From Polychytrium aggregatum (taxonomy: Eukaryota > Chytridiomycota > Chytridiomycetes > Polychytriales), in contig NW_026516568.1 of assembly GCF_025602895.1 (NCBI RefSeq), forward strand, positions 1 through 21,605: 21,605 nt of DNA. The letters run 5' to 3'. Below are positions 1 to 7,454 of this stretch, one piece after another (position 1 is the stretch's first letter; every line of letters starts with the position of its first letter). A program made the position numbers and the translations under genes. The notes beneath the pieces are model-generated. The model saw only the letters and a list, made by a program, of their open reading frames with translations, was not told where the DNA came from and ran no database searches.

Positions 1-1247
1 ACGACAGGAACTGGGCCGACAGATCCAGGATGCGCACAAAGCGGGCGGGGTGATTGCTGGGCGATACATGTGCAAGCGACCCTGATCGACAGATCCCAAG
101 GAATGCGTTGAGCAGCTCGTTGGACTGCAAGATCGGATTGTGCCATAGAAACCGCGTCGCCGTTTGGTAAAACAGGCGGCTGACCTGGCAGAGCATGGCC
201 AGGGTGGCCTGGATGGACTCGCGGTCCTGGCTTTGCTGATAGACAAACTGGAAGACGCGGTGCCAGAGCTCCGGAGGCAGACGGGTGGAGGATCTATGGG
301 AGCGGGGCGGGAGAGACGCATCTGTGCGAGGGCAGATCATGGCGGGGAGGGGGAGAGTGTTAGCGCTCTGCTGGGAGCCCCACTTCCAGGGAGACCGGCG
401 CTTGGGACAGGCTTTATGAGCGTGTCCGACGCATGTCACCGCGGCGTTCATGGCGGAGAGGGAGATGGCTGTCGCCAGAGCGAGCTCATCAGCAGTGCAG
501 ACAGGGGCCCGGCTGGAGGAGGAGGGAGACCTTACCATCAGAGTGGAGCCGGGCGGGCTGGCTGTCGGAGCAGCCAGACGATTGGGTCAGTTGACAGGCG
601 GATGATCCAGGCTCGACCGGTGATGGACGGACGCTGGGTGATTGCTGCGAGTCTGGCTGCACGTCGACATGGGGCTGCGAAAGCCGTCGGCGATGGAACC
701 GAGTCAGCCGTTTTGAAAACGAGAGTCTTCTTGCTCGAGACGGCCGAAGCGGGTACTTGGGCGAGGCATGGGACGAGTGTCCGGAGTGGTGGAGGTGGTA
801 GTTGTGGAGGTGGTAGTTGTGGTTGTGGTTGTGGCTGTTTGGATGGTGAGATTTGGTTTTGGATGGATGGGCGAGGCGATGAAGTCGGGCCTTGAGAGTG
901 TCCAGCGATGGCGACGATGACTGGATCTGGAGCGGCAGCTCGTCGGCTGAGGCAAGAGACTCAAACAGGGCAGCGGCAATGATTTGGCCATCGAGTTCGC
1001 CACTGACGTCAGAGGACGCGCGAGGGCGGTGTGCGTCGCGACAAGCAGGGGTTGGCGACAGCGGAACATGGTGGTGGTGGTGGTGGTGGTGGTGGTCGAC
1101 CAAGAGAAGCGAGGCCAGGGCAGGACGATACTTGGCCGCCCACTTGACCAGGGCAGCGCCGTCCAGGTCAGGCACAGACAAATTGTCGAGGGCAGCGAGC
1201 CAGGAGACGGCAGCTGGCTGCTGCAGACGGAGAGCATGCTCGACCAT
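1..1247 (-). CDS. F-box protein, two exons, 3' end beyond the left edge
   Basis: Predicted substrate-recruiting subunit of an SCF-type ubiquitin ligase. Exon 2 (468 down to 1) encodes an F-box: LPPELWHRVFQFV, then a CQVSRLFYQTATRFLW segment, then FVRILDLS, which looks like the start of a leucine-rich repeat. Exon 1 (1247-536) starts at an ATG in a strong Kozak context (CCGCCATGG) and encodes 237 residues. These comprise a helical N-terminus, a run of nine His (about residues 52-60), a His/Asn/Tyr-rich stretch (about 134-160) and a basic Ser/Pro-rich linker. I join the exons through a 67-nt intron (535-469): GTAAGG donor, CTGAT branch-like motif and ACAG acceptor. The phase-1 junction keeps the frame open. 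A shorter protein starting at the ATG at 451 is possible. The F-box is clear; the joining of exon 1 is inferred. The C-terminal substrate-binding part lies outside the window. Confidence 0.7.
469..535 (-). other. Predicted intron of the F-box gene
   Basis: On the minus strand this reads GTAAGG at the 5' end, has a CTGAT branch-like motif about 20 nt from the 3' end, and finishes with ACAG. Removing it joins two open frames in phase 1. Its 67-nt length suits a fungal intron. Confidence 0.55.
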
Positions 1248-1794
1248 GGCGGGAGGGCTGATGCGGCGAGTTCGAGCCGGGTTTATTGAGTAAAAGAAGG
1301 AGCGACACTGATGCGGTGGAGCAGAGATACTGATGGGCAGACGAAACGAAGAGCGGCAGCTCGAAGGAGTGCGGCGGGAGGGCGAAGGCCAGAGGCTTTA
1401 AGTGCTCGGAGGAGGAAGAGGGTGACGCACAACAAGCGCCGCAGAGCGGCATTGCGGCTGTGACAACAACATGATCTCATCGAGGGCCCGTATGATCCCA
1501 AACATGCCGAGCCAGGCGGGTTTGGGGACGCGCGGCCAGAGGAGCACAGGCAAGGCCGGCGCCATGACGGGGCAATGACGGGAGGTGGCGGGGATAGGAC
1601 CAATCACCGAGGAGGGCGATCGGGCAGAGTTTGTGTCGGCAGAGTGTCTCTTTGGGGGGGGGGATCGGGCAGGAGGGACTGAGGCGGCTGCAGCCTGTGC
1701 GTGGCGGCGAGCGAGCTGGCAGGCGGTCATCCGCCCGGCGGGACAAGACGCCGAGGCCTCTGCAACGAGGTCATCCGCACACCAGATGGAGTCG
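1248..1794. other. Upstream region of the F-box gene, no gene recognised
   Basis: This is the 5' flank of the F-box gene up to the retrotransposon insertion point. Several overlapping open frames exist on the minus strand. They are compositionally biased, lack ATG starts in good context and show no recognisable domain. A run of G lies near 1656-1664. I see no convincing TATA box. Confidence 0.4.
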
Positions 1795-1799
1795 GTGGG
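1795..1799. repeat. Target-site duplication, left copy (GTGGG)
   Basis: The five bases GTGGG immediately precede the TG terminus of the LTR at 1800. The same five bases directly follow the CA terminus of the other LTR at 7874-7878. A 5-bp duplication is the size normally made by Ty3/Gypsy integrases. Confidence 0.9.
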
Positions 1800-1849
1800 T
1801 GTAAGGAGTGAACAAGCGCAAGGACGAAGACCAAGTGCTTGGTATGAGC

Positions 1850-1855
1850 TTTATT
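1850..1855 (-). terminator. Poly(A) signal AATAAA in the 3' LTR
   Basis: AATAAA on the minus strand, about 75-80 nt downstream of the LTR TATA box and about 50 nt before the LTR end. This is the position expected for 3' end formation of the element transcript. The equivalent in the 5' LTR is 7505-7510. Confidence 0.6.
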
Positions 1856-1929
1856 AGCTTTTAGCCCCGAACACCAAAGAACAAGTTTTGTTCGAACTGG
1901 TGTTCAACATAGGCTCAGACATGCAGGGC

Positions 1930-1937
1930 TATTTATA
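1930..1937 (-). promoter_or_regulatory. TATA box of the 3' LTR
   Basis: TATAAATA on the minus strand. It is the same sequence as the 5' LTR promoter element, but this copy points out of the element towards the F-box gene, whose start codon at 1247 lies about 680 bp downstream. Confidence 0.65.
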
Positions 1938-2218
1938 GACCGGGAGAAGGTCGAGGGGCAAAAGTGGGCGAGAAGGGTGGAGCATCACAGAGAAGCGAGA
2001 AGGGGGTGCGAGAGTGGCTGGTGTGCAAGCGAGAGAGGCTTGGCACAGCCCGGGGACATGTGCCGAGCGGTGGGGGAGGCAGGAAACCAGTAGACGCGGG
2101 TGGCAACGGCGCGTGCTCATGCATGGGGGCAAACAAACACGTGGGGACTCATGATTGGTGCGGAGGGCGAGAGCATGCGGGACAATCTCATTGGTCCGTT
2201 GTGATGCTGGTCATCACA

Positions 2219-2231
2219 CTATCTCCTCCTT
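2219..2231 (-). promoter_or_regulatory. Polypurine tract (plus-strand primer)
   Basis: In RNA sense AAGGAGGAGATAG directly abuts the first base of the 3' LTR. This is the normal site of the RNase H-resistant primer for plus-strand DNA synthesis. The last three bases are also the pol stop codon. Confidence 0.75.
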
Positions 2232-5200
2232 AAACTACGGCGTGTTCCATCTTGAGTTCTCCTGGGGCCAGGCTTGTCTGGGTAGCGTCGGTGGTACTCC
2301 GCGGCCACCGTTGGGGCAAAGACAATGTCGGCGGGCTCCCAACTTCGATCGGTGACCGGGTAGCCTTTCCAATCGATGAGATAGTGCAGCTTTCCGCGCA
2401 CGAACTTGGAGTCTAAGATCTCTTCGACCTCCCACTCCAAGTTCCCATCGATGACCACCGCAGGGGGCGGCGCTTGCACCCGACCCGGAAGCGAGTTCTT
2501 CTTGTAGGGCTCAAGAAGAGACACATGGAACACCGGGTGCACCTTTATGTCCTTTGGCAAGTCCAGGCGGAAAGCCAATGTCCCGACGGCCTCGAGGATG
2601 GTGAATGGTCCAATCCTCTGGTAATCCAGCTTCTTGCTTGGGCGAGTGGTGCTGATGTTACGAGTCAGCACCCAGACTTGATCGCCCGGACGCAAGTCGG
2701 GAGCCTGGGACCTCCGGAGATCTGAGAAGTGCTTGTAGTCAGACTTTGCCTTCTCAAGATTCTCCTTCAACAGTGCCAGGTTCCGCTGGAGATGTTCAAC
2801 CCTCTCCGTGGCAGAGGGAACATCAGGGCCGCCAGCGACAACGGGGACTTCGAACCTTGGGTGGAACCCATAGGTTGCCAAGAATGGCGAGGCATGTGTT
2901 GACGAGTTCTCGAGGTTATTGTAAGAGAACTCGGCCAACGGCAGCAGCTCGGCCCAGTCATCTTGCTGATACGACGTGTAACAGCGCAGGTATTGGTTGA
3001 TGACCTGGTTGACCCTCTCAGTCTGTCCATCGGTCTGGGGATGGAAGGCCGTGGACAGACTGGTTTGGATCCCGAGCTGCGTGCAGAGTGCCTTCCAGAA
3101 CCGAGAGGTGAACTGACTTCCTCGGTCTGAAACCACTGTGTCGGGGAGGCCATGGAGACGAAAGACATTGTCGAGGAACAGTGACGCAGTCTCCTCCGCC
3201 GACGGCAGTGAACGCCAGGACATAAAGTGTGCCATCTTTGTGAGGCTGCATACCACCACAAAGATGCAGGTGTGACCCTTGGACTTTGGCAGATCAGTGA
3301 TAAAGTCCATGGTCAGTGTCCCCCAGGGTCGATCGGCTGTCTGGAGTGGCAACAGGAACCCAAACGGCTTGTGTCGCGGAGCTTTCGAGCGTGCACAGGT
3401 GTCGCACGTCGAGACGTACTCTTTGACATCTTTCCGATAGGTTTGCCACCAAAACTGTCGCGATACCAGAGCCAGAGTCCGTCGGATGCCTGGATGACCC
3501 ACAGCGACTGGGTCATGGCACGACTTGAGCGCCGGAACTCGGCACGACTCTGGGACCACAATCCTGTTCTGGAAGGTGAGGTACTGGCCATTCCAGACGA
3601 ACTTCGGGTCACGACGGTATTTGTCTAGACCGGGATCCCGAGCCTGCTCTTCGGCTATGAGCTGCAGCAAATCCACAGGGTCACTGCGACTTGCAACCGA
3701 AGAGCGGGCGTCTCTGCTTCGGAGCACGCGTATCACCGCGGCAGGATCGAGAAGCAGAGGCGGATCCCTCGACACGGAGGCCGACGAAGGGATGTAGTCC
3801 GAGCGACGAGACAGGGCATCGGCCTTGCCGTTCCTCGCACCAGGACGGTACTGGATGCGGATGTCGAACCGAGACAAGAACTGGGACCACCGTGCATGAC
3901 GCTGGTTTAGGATGCGAGCCGTTGCCAGGTACTCCAAGTTCTTGTGATCGGTCAGAACGGCAACGGGATGCTGGGCGCCTTCGAGGTAGTGTCGCCACGC
4001 CTCGAAAGCCTCCTTGATCGCCAACAGCTCTTTCTCGTATATGCTGTAGTTACGTTCAGCATTCGAGAGTGTCCGCGAATGGAACGAGCAAGGATGAAGG
4101 CGATCATCAGCACCCCGCTGGGAGAGCACGCATCCAAGCGCAAAGTCCGACGCATCTGACTCTACGACGAACGGCTTGGATGGGTCCGGATGCACCAGAA
4201 CGGGCTCCGAAACGAAGGCATCCTTCAAGGATCTGAATGCTTTATCGGCTTCGCGGGACCACTGGAAGCCATGCGTCTTCCGGAAGAGCCGAGTCATGGG
4301 CCCCGCGATCTTTGCGTATCCATCGATGAAGCGTCGATAGAAGTTCGCAAACCCGACAAAGGATCGAAGATCCGAGATGTTGCGCGGTATGGGCCAATCC
4401 AAGATCGCAGAGAGCTTGGATCGCTCCATACCGATGCCCTCGGGCGAGACCATGAAACCAAGGAACGAGACCGAGGTTTTGGAGAACTCGCACTTCTCCA
4501 GCTTGCAATACAGCTTTGCAGCTCGGAGCTTCGAGAGGACCTGCTTGACGTGCTCTACATGCTGCGACGGATCAGCACTGTAGATCAAGATATCGTCAAG
4601 ATACGCAATTGCGAACTGGTCCAACTCGGTGCGCAGGACGTCGTTGATGAAGTGCTGGAACGTCGCTGGCGCGTTGGTGAGCCCAAAGGGCATCACCAAG
4701 TACTCGAAGTGCCCATATCGAGTACGGAAAGCTGTCTTCCACTCGTCCCCGGAGCGGATGCGCAGCAGATTGTAGGCTCCACGAAGGTCCAGCTTAGTGA
4801 ACACCTTCGCGCCTCGAAGTCGGTCCAGCAGCTCGCCGATCAGCGGTAAAGGGTAACGGTTCTTTACCGTGATACCGTTCAGTGCGCGGTAGTCAACGCA
4901 AAGACGAAGTGAGCCGTCCTTCTTCTTGACGAAGAGGATTGGTGAGCCTGCTGGGGACGACGAAGGACGAACGAATCCCTTGGCAAGATTCTCGTCGAGA
5001 TAGTCACGCAGAGCGTGAAGTTCGGGCTCGGACAGTGAGTACAGAGGCCCGAACTTTGGCGACTTGCCCGGCTCCAAGTCAATGGGGCAGTCATAAGGGC
5101 GATGCGGAGGCAAGGAGTCAGCTTCCTGTTTAGAGAAAACAGACAGGAAGTCCTTGTACTCCGCAGGCACTTCGACAGTCGCAGTGCTCGGCTCGTCAGT

Positions 5201-6319
5201 GGGCAGGACATGGACCTGAAAGATGGTCAGGGGTTGCGTTCCATGCCTGCATGCATCCAAAGACTCGCGCATCGAGCGGTAATCAATGCTGCAGACGCGG
5301 AGAGGAGCGTCCGAGCTGAGAGGAGGGGCGTGGACAAGGTCAGAATAATGTTCGACGGTTACTTTATTCTGAACAATGTCCGAAGAACAAACAACAGGAG
5401 GAGGTACATCAAGGAGGGAAAGAGAACTGACAACAGAAGAAGGGGTTTGGGAAGAGCGAAGGGGTTCGGGAGGAACAAGACAAGAAGGGGAAGACGAAGG
5501 TGGGAGCGTAGGAGAGGAGCTTAGATCAATCAAAGGAGTGGAATCATCAAGAAGGGGAGTGACATTGGAGGAAGTGGAGCAAGACGAAAGAGAAGTAGTG
5601 CATGGAGAGGGGTCGGAATCAACAGAAGGAGGGAGACAAAGAAGACCGCGAGACCAGACAATCTTGGGCTCGGCGGTGCGCAACCAAGGAAAGCCAAGGA
5701 TAAGTGGTTGATGTGGAGACCTGATCACATCGAACCGAAGGCGTTGCGAGACGTCCCCGAGAATCACCTCGAGTGGAGCAGTCTCGCGGAGGATGGGGCC
5801 AGACGACAGCGGCTTACCATCCACGCCTTCCACTGCCAAGGGCGAAGCCTTGGAGCAGGTGGGGACAGAGTGTCGAGCAACAAAGTCCTCGTCGATAAAG
5901 TTGCCAGAGGCACCAGAATCGACAAGTCCTTCGCACGACAGAGAATCACCAGAAGGAAGACGAACAGCGACGGGAACAACCAACGAGCAACGACGAACAG
6001 ACGAAACACAAGACTTTGGTTCGGTACCAGCTTCGGCACCAGGGTTGCGGCTAGCACAGACAGTTAACTTTGCCGAGGGTTGGCAGGACAGCTCAGGTAT
6101 TTGCACCTGTGGATGAGGTGCAGTTCCCAGTGACACCAGAGGTGCCACGGGTACTATGCCAGAGCTGAGAGTGTCCGCCGGTCCAGAGGCAAGGCGAAGC
6201 TGTCCGCACATCACTGCTTCCCCAGTACTTACCAAAGGCACCTTACCAATGTCTTCACTTTCGGAAGGCGGTGGGCACGGCTCCGGTTCAAGGCCTTCAC
6301 TTAGAACCGGGCCTGGTCG
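2219..6319 (-). CDS. pol: Pol polyprotein: protease, reverse transcriptase, RNase H, integrase, chromodomain
   Basis: Enzymes for polyprotein cleavage, reverse transcription and integration. Residues are numbered from the GTG codon at 6241. Aspartic protease: DSGASGNF near 108. RT: about 420-620, with LDLRGAYN at 484 and the YLDD catalytic loop at 547-550. RNase H: acidic residues in ESDAS (D696), a Glu near 736-738, TDHKN (D765) and KADALS (D808). Integrase: HHCC zinc finger H909, H916, C946, C949, then DDE residues D979, D1039 and E1075. GPF motif at 1211. Chromodomain about 1269-1318, with aromatic cage candidates W1270, W1291 and Y1294. The frame is open upstream of 6241 and overlaps the end of gag in the -1 frame, with no well-placed ATG near its start. 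It is therefore probably made as a Gag-Pol fusion by frameshifting. The stop codon (2219-2221) is the last codon before the LTR. Confidence 0.95.
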   Translation of the reverse strand, partial: RPGPVLSEGLEPEPCPPPSESEDIGKVPLVSTGEAVMCGQLRLASGPADTLSSGIVPVAPLVSLGTAPHPQVQIPELSCQPSAKLTVCASRNPGAEAGTEPKSCVSSVRRCSLVVPVAVRLPSGDSLSCEGLVDSGASGNFIDEDFVARHSVPTCSKASPLAVEGVDGKPLSSGPILRETAPLEVILGDVSQRLRFDVIRSPHQPLILGFPWLRTAEPKIVWSRGLLCLPPSVDSDPSPCTTSLSSCSTSSNVTPLLDDSTPLIDLSSSPTLPPSSSPSCLVPPEPLRSSQTPSSVVSSLSLLDVPPPVVCSSDIVQNKVTVEHYSDLVHAPPLSSDAPLRVCSIDYRSMRESLDACRHGTQPLTIFQVHVLPTDEPSTATVEVPAEYKDFLSVFSKQEADSLPPHRPYDCPIDLEPGKSPKFGPLYSLSEPELHALRDYLDENLAKGFVRPSSSPAGSPILFVKKKDGSLRLCVDYRALNGITVKNRYPLPLIGELLDRLRGAKVFTKLDLRGAYNLLRIRSGDEWKTAFRTRYGHFEYLVMPFGLTNAPATFQHFINDVLRTELDQFAIAYLDDILIYSADPSQHVEHVKQVLSKLRAAKLYCKLEKCEFSKTSVSFLGFMVSPEGIGMERSKLSAILDWPIPRNISDLRSFVGFANFYRRFIDGYAKIAGPMTRLFRKTHGFQWSREADKAFRSLKDAFVSEPVLVHPDPSKPFVVESDASDFALGCVLSQRGADDRLHPCSFHSRTLSNAERNYSIYEKELLAIKEAFEAWRHYLEGAQHPVAVLTDHKNLEYLATARILNQRHARWSQFLSRFDIRIQYRPGARNGKADALSRRSDYIPSSASVSRDPPLLLDPAAVIRVLRSRDARSSVASRSDPVDLLQLIAEEQARDPGLDKYRRDPKFVWNGQYLTFQNRIVVPESCRVPALKSCHDPVAVGHPGIRRTLALVSRQFWWQTYRKDVKEYVSTCDTCARSKAPRHKPFGFLLPLQTADRPWGTLTMDFITDLPKSKGHTCIFVVVCSLTKMAHFMSWRSLPSAEETASLFLDNVFRLHGLPDTVVSDRGSQFTSRFWKALCTQLGIQTSLSTAFHPQTDGQTERVNQVINQYLRCYTSYQQDDWAELLPLAEFSYNNLENSSTHASPFLATYGFHPRFEVPVVAGGPDVPSATERVEHLQRNLALLKENLEKAKSDYKHFSDLRRSQAPDLRPGDQVWVLTRNISTTRPSKKLDYQRIGPFTILEAVGTLAFRLDLPKDIKVHPVFHVSLLEPYKKNSLPGRVQAPPPAVVIDGNLEWEVEEILDSKFVRGKLHYLIDWKGYPVTDRSWEPADIVFAPTVAAEYHRRYPDKPGPRRTQDGTRRSLRRR

Positions 6320-6325
6320 TTTCCC
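6264..6325 (-). promoter_or_regulatory. -1 ribosomal frameshift element with predicted pseudoknot
   Basis: In RNA sense the slippery heptamer GGGAAAC (6325-6319) lies in the correct gag phase (G GGA AAC), six codons before the gag stop. A 5-nt spacer (6318-6314) follows. Stem 1 is GGCCCGGTTC (6313-6304) pairing with GAACCGG (6289-6283), a bulged A (6282) and GCC (6281-6279). The 14-nt loop includes GAAGGC (6298-6293), which can pair with downstream GCCTTC (6269-6264) as stem 2 of an H-type pseudoknot. The gag UAA lies across the end of stem 1 and the start of the loop. Slippage by -1 enters the pol frame, which is open from there. Confidence 0.85.
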
Positions 6326-7278
6326 GAACTGAAGTCTTGCACTTCTCCATCTTCGTAAACGATGGTGCGGATGATCCTCGGGCCGGGAGGTCCAGGGGGC
6401 GGTCCGGTAGCTCTGGTAGATCCAAACTTGACGGGGCAGTTTCGTACCAAGTGGCCCTTCTTGCCACAGTACAGGCAGAGTCCAAAGCGGCGGCGGCGTT
6501 GTTTCTCCTCGGCGGTCAGGGGTCCAGAGACGGCAGAGTCCACTTGCATGGGCTCGGAAACAATGTAGGAGGGGTGCGGCGGAGCGAGGACGGACGCGGG
6601 AGCGATGGCGGGAACGGCAGCGGAGGCGGAACCAAAGGCGAACTGGGAAGACCGGTAGCGGGCAGGCGTGCTTCGGCGCTCTTGACGGCGCTCGCGGATT
6701 CGTGCATCGAGCTCGTTACAAAGCTCGATGTACTCCTCCAGATCTCGTGGCAGAGGGCGAACTCGCGAAAGTTCGTCTCTGACATCATCCGACAAGCCAA
6801 GTCGGAAGAACGAGATCTTTGCACCGTCGTTCCAAGTCGTATCGGCGGCAATACGAAGGAACTCGGATGCATAGACTGCGCACGGGCGGTTGCCCTGAGA
6901 CAGTGTGGTGATCACTGACTCGGCAGTCCTGGCCCGATCAGGGTCGTCAAACACTTTGGAAAAGCGTTCTAGGAAATCGCCAAAAGAGTTGAGTCGGGGA
7001 TCACCCATCTCAAGCATCGGAGTCGCCCACTGGAGAGCCGGTCCAGTGAGCAGACTAATGACGAATCCGACCTTAATCGGGTCAGCAGGGAACCGGTGGG
7101 GCTGCATTCGTATATACAGTTTGCACTGATTTACGAATGCCCGGAACCCTTGCCGGTTACCGTCGTAACGGTCCGGCATCTGCACGCTGTACCCAGCGGC
7201 AGGAGCATCGCGAGCTGTCCGGAGCTCGGCGAGCTCGGCCTCCAAGGCACGGAGGCGGTCCACGAGGGCAGGATCCAT
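6301..7278 (-). CDS. gag: Gag capsid/nucleocapsid protein
   Basis: 325-residue structural protein that would assemble the retrotransposon particle and package its RNA. The ATG at 7278 is the first in-frame ATG and sits in an ideal context (CCGCCATGG); the open frame continues upstream into the LTR without one. There is a short N-terminal coiled coil (about residues 5-24). A retrotransposon-gag-type capsid region with WATPMLE and FGDFLERF-like segments spans about 35-195. A basic, Ala/Pro-rich linker follows. One CCHC zinc knuckle C268-x2-C271-x4-H276-x4-C281 is followed by a Gly/Pro-rich tail. The last codons overlap the frameshift element that gives access to pol. Confidence 0.93.
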   Translation of the reverse strand: MDPALVDRLRALEAELAELRTARDAPAAGYSVQMPDRYDGNRQGFRAFVNQCKLYIRMQPHRFPADPIKVGFVISLLTGPALQWATPMLEMGDPRLNSFGDFLERFSKVFDDPDRARTAESVITTLSQGNRPCAVYASEFLRIAADTTWNDGAKISFFRLGLSDDVRDELSRVRPLPRDLEEYIELCNELDARIRERRQERRSTPARYRSSQFAFGSASAAVPAIAPASVLAPPHPSYIVSEPMQVDSAVSGPLTAEEKQRRRRFGLCLYCGKKGHLVRNCPVKFGSTRATGPPPGPPGPRIIRTIVYEDGEVQDFSSGNDQARF

Positions 7279-7454
7279 GGCGGGACTGGGACTGGGACTG
7301 GGAAAAAAAAAAAAGCGAGGAGGTTCAAGAACAGGAGAGCGAAGAGGGCTCAGACACAAGTGTGCTTGAGGTTCGGACAGGACTAGGAAAGGGGCGGGGC
7401 TAGGAGCGGAAGATACCAAGCAGGTGGTATCAGTAGAAGAGAGTTCGAACAAAG
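7279..7454 (-). other. Untranslated leader of the retrotransposon
   Basis: 176-nt leader between the 5' LTR and the gag ATG. In RNA sense it begins with the predicted primer binding site. Just before the start codon it has a run of twelve U (complement of 7303-7314) and a short tandem CCCAGT repeat (complement of 7280-7302). Confidence 0.7.
7442..7453 (-). promoter_or_regulatory. Primer binding site, predicted self-priming type
   Basis: In RNA sense TTTGTTCGAACT starts one base after the LTR end. It is not complementary to a tRNA CCA end: no TGG follows the LTR within about 25 nt. It is a perfect 12-nt reverse complement of AGTTCGAACAAA in the LTR (complement of 7542-7553), which starts 39 nt downstream of the first base of the TATA box, where the transcript could begin. 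Tf1 of fission yeast primes reverse transcription by pairing its mRNA 5' end with such a site. Confidence 0.7.

Larger units (their letters stand above)
1800..2218 (-). repeat. 3' LTR (419 bp)
   Basis: Identical to 7455-7873 as far as can be read. In RNA sense it starts TGTGATGACC and ends CCTTACA. It contains two CCAAT motifs (complement of 2190-2194 and 2154-2158), a TATA box TATAAATA (complement of 1930-1937) and an AATAAA signal (complement of 1850-1855). This suggests U3 from 2218 to about 1899, with R starting near 1898. Confidence 0.95.

Noticed and set aside
164..895. 243-codon plus-strand frame
   Set aside because: It is antisense to the F-box gene, Gly/Arg-rich, and produced by the repeats and GC bias of the opposite strand.
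1283..1603. 106-codon minus frame upstream of the F-box gene
   Set aside because: It would need a TTG start, has low-complexity Pro/Ser/Leu content and no similarity I recognise.
6239..6241. GTG as an independent start codon for pol
   Set aside because: GTG initiation is unlikely in a eukaryote, the frame is open upstream into gag, and a complete frameshift signal is present.
7442..7454. tRNA T-arm-like GTTCGAAC next to the LTR
   Set aside because: There is no tRNA cloverleaf around it; the 12-nt match to the LTR explains it better as a priming site.
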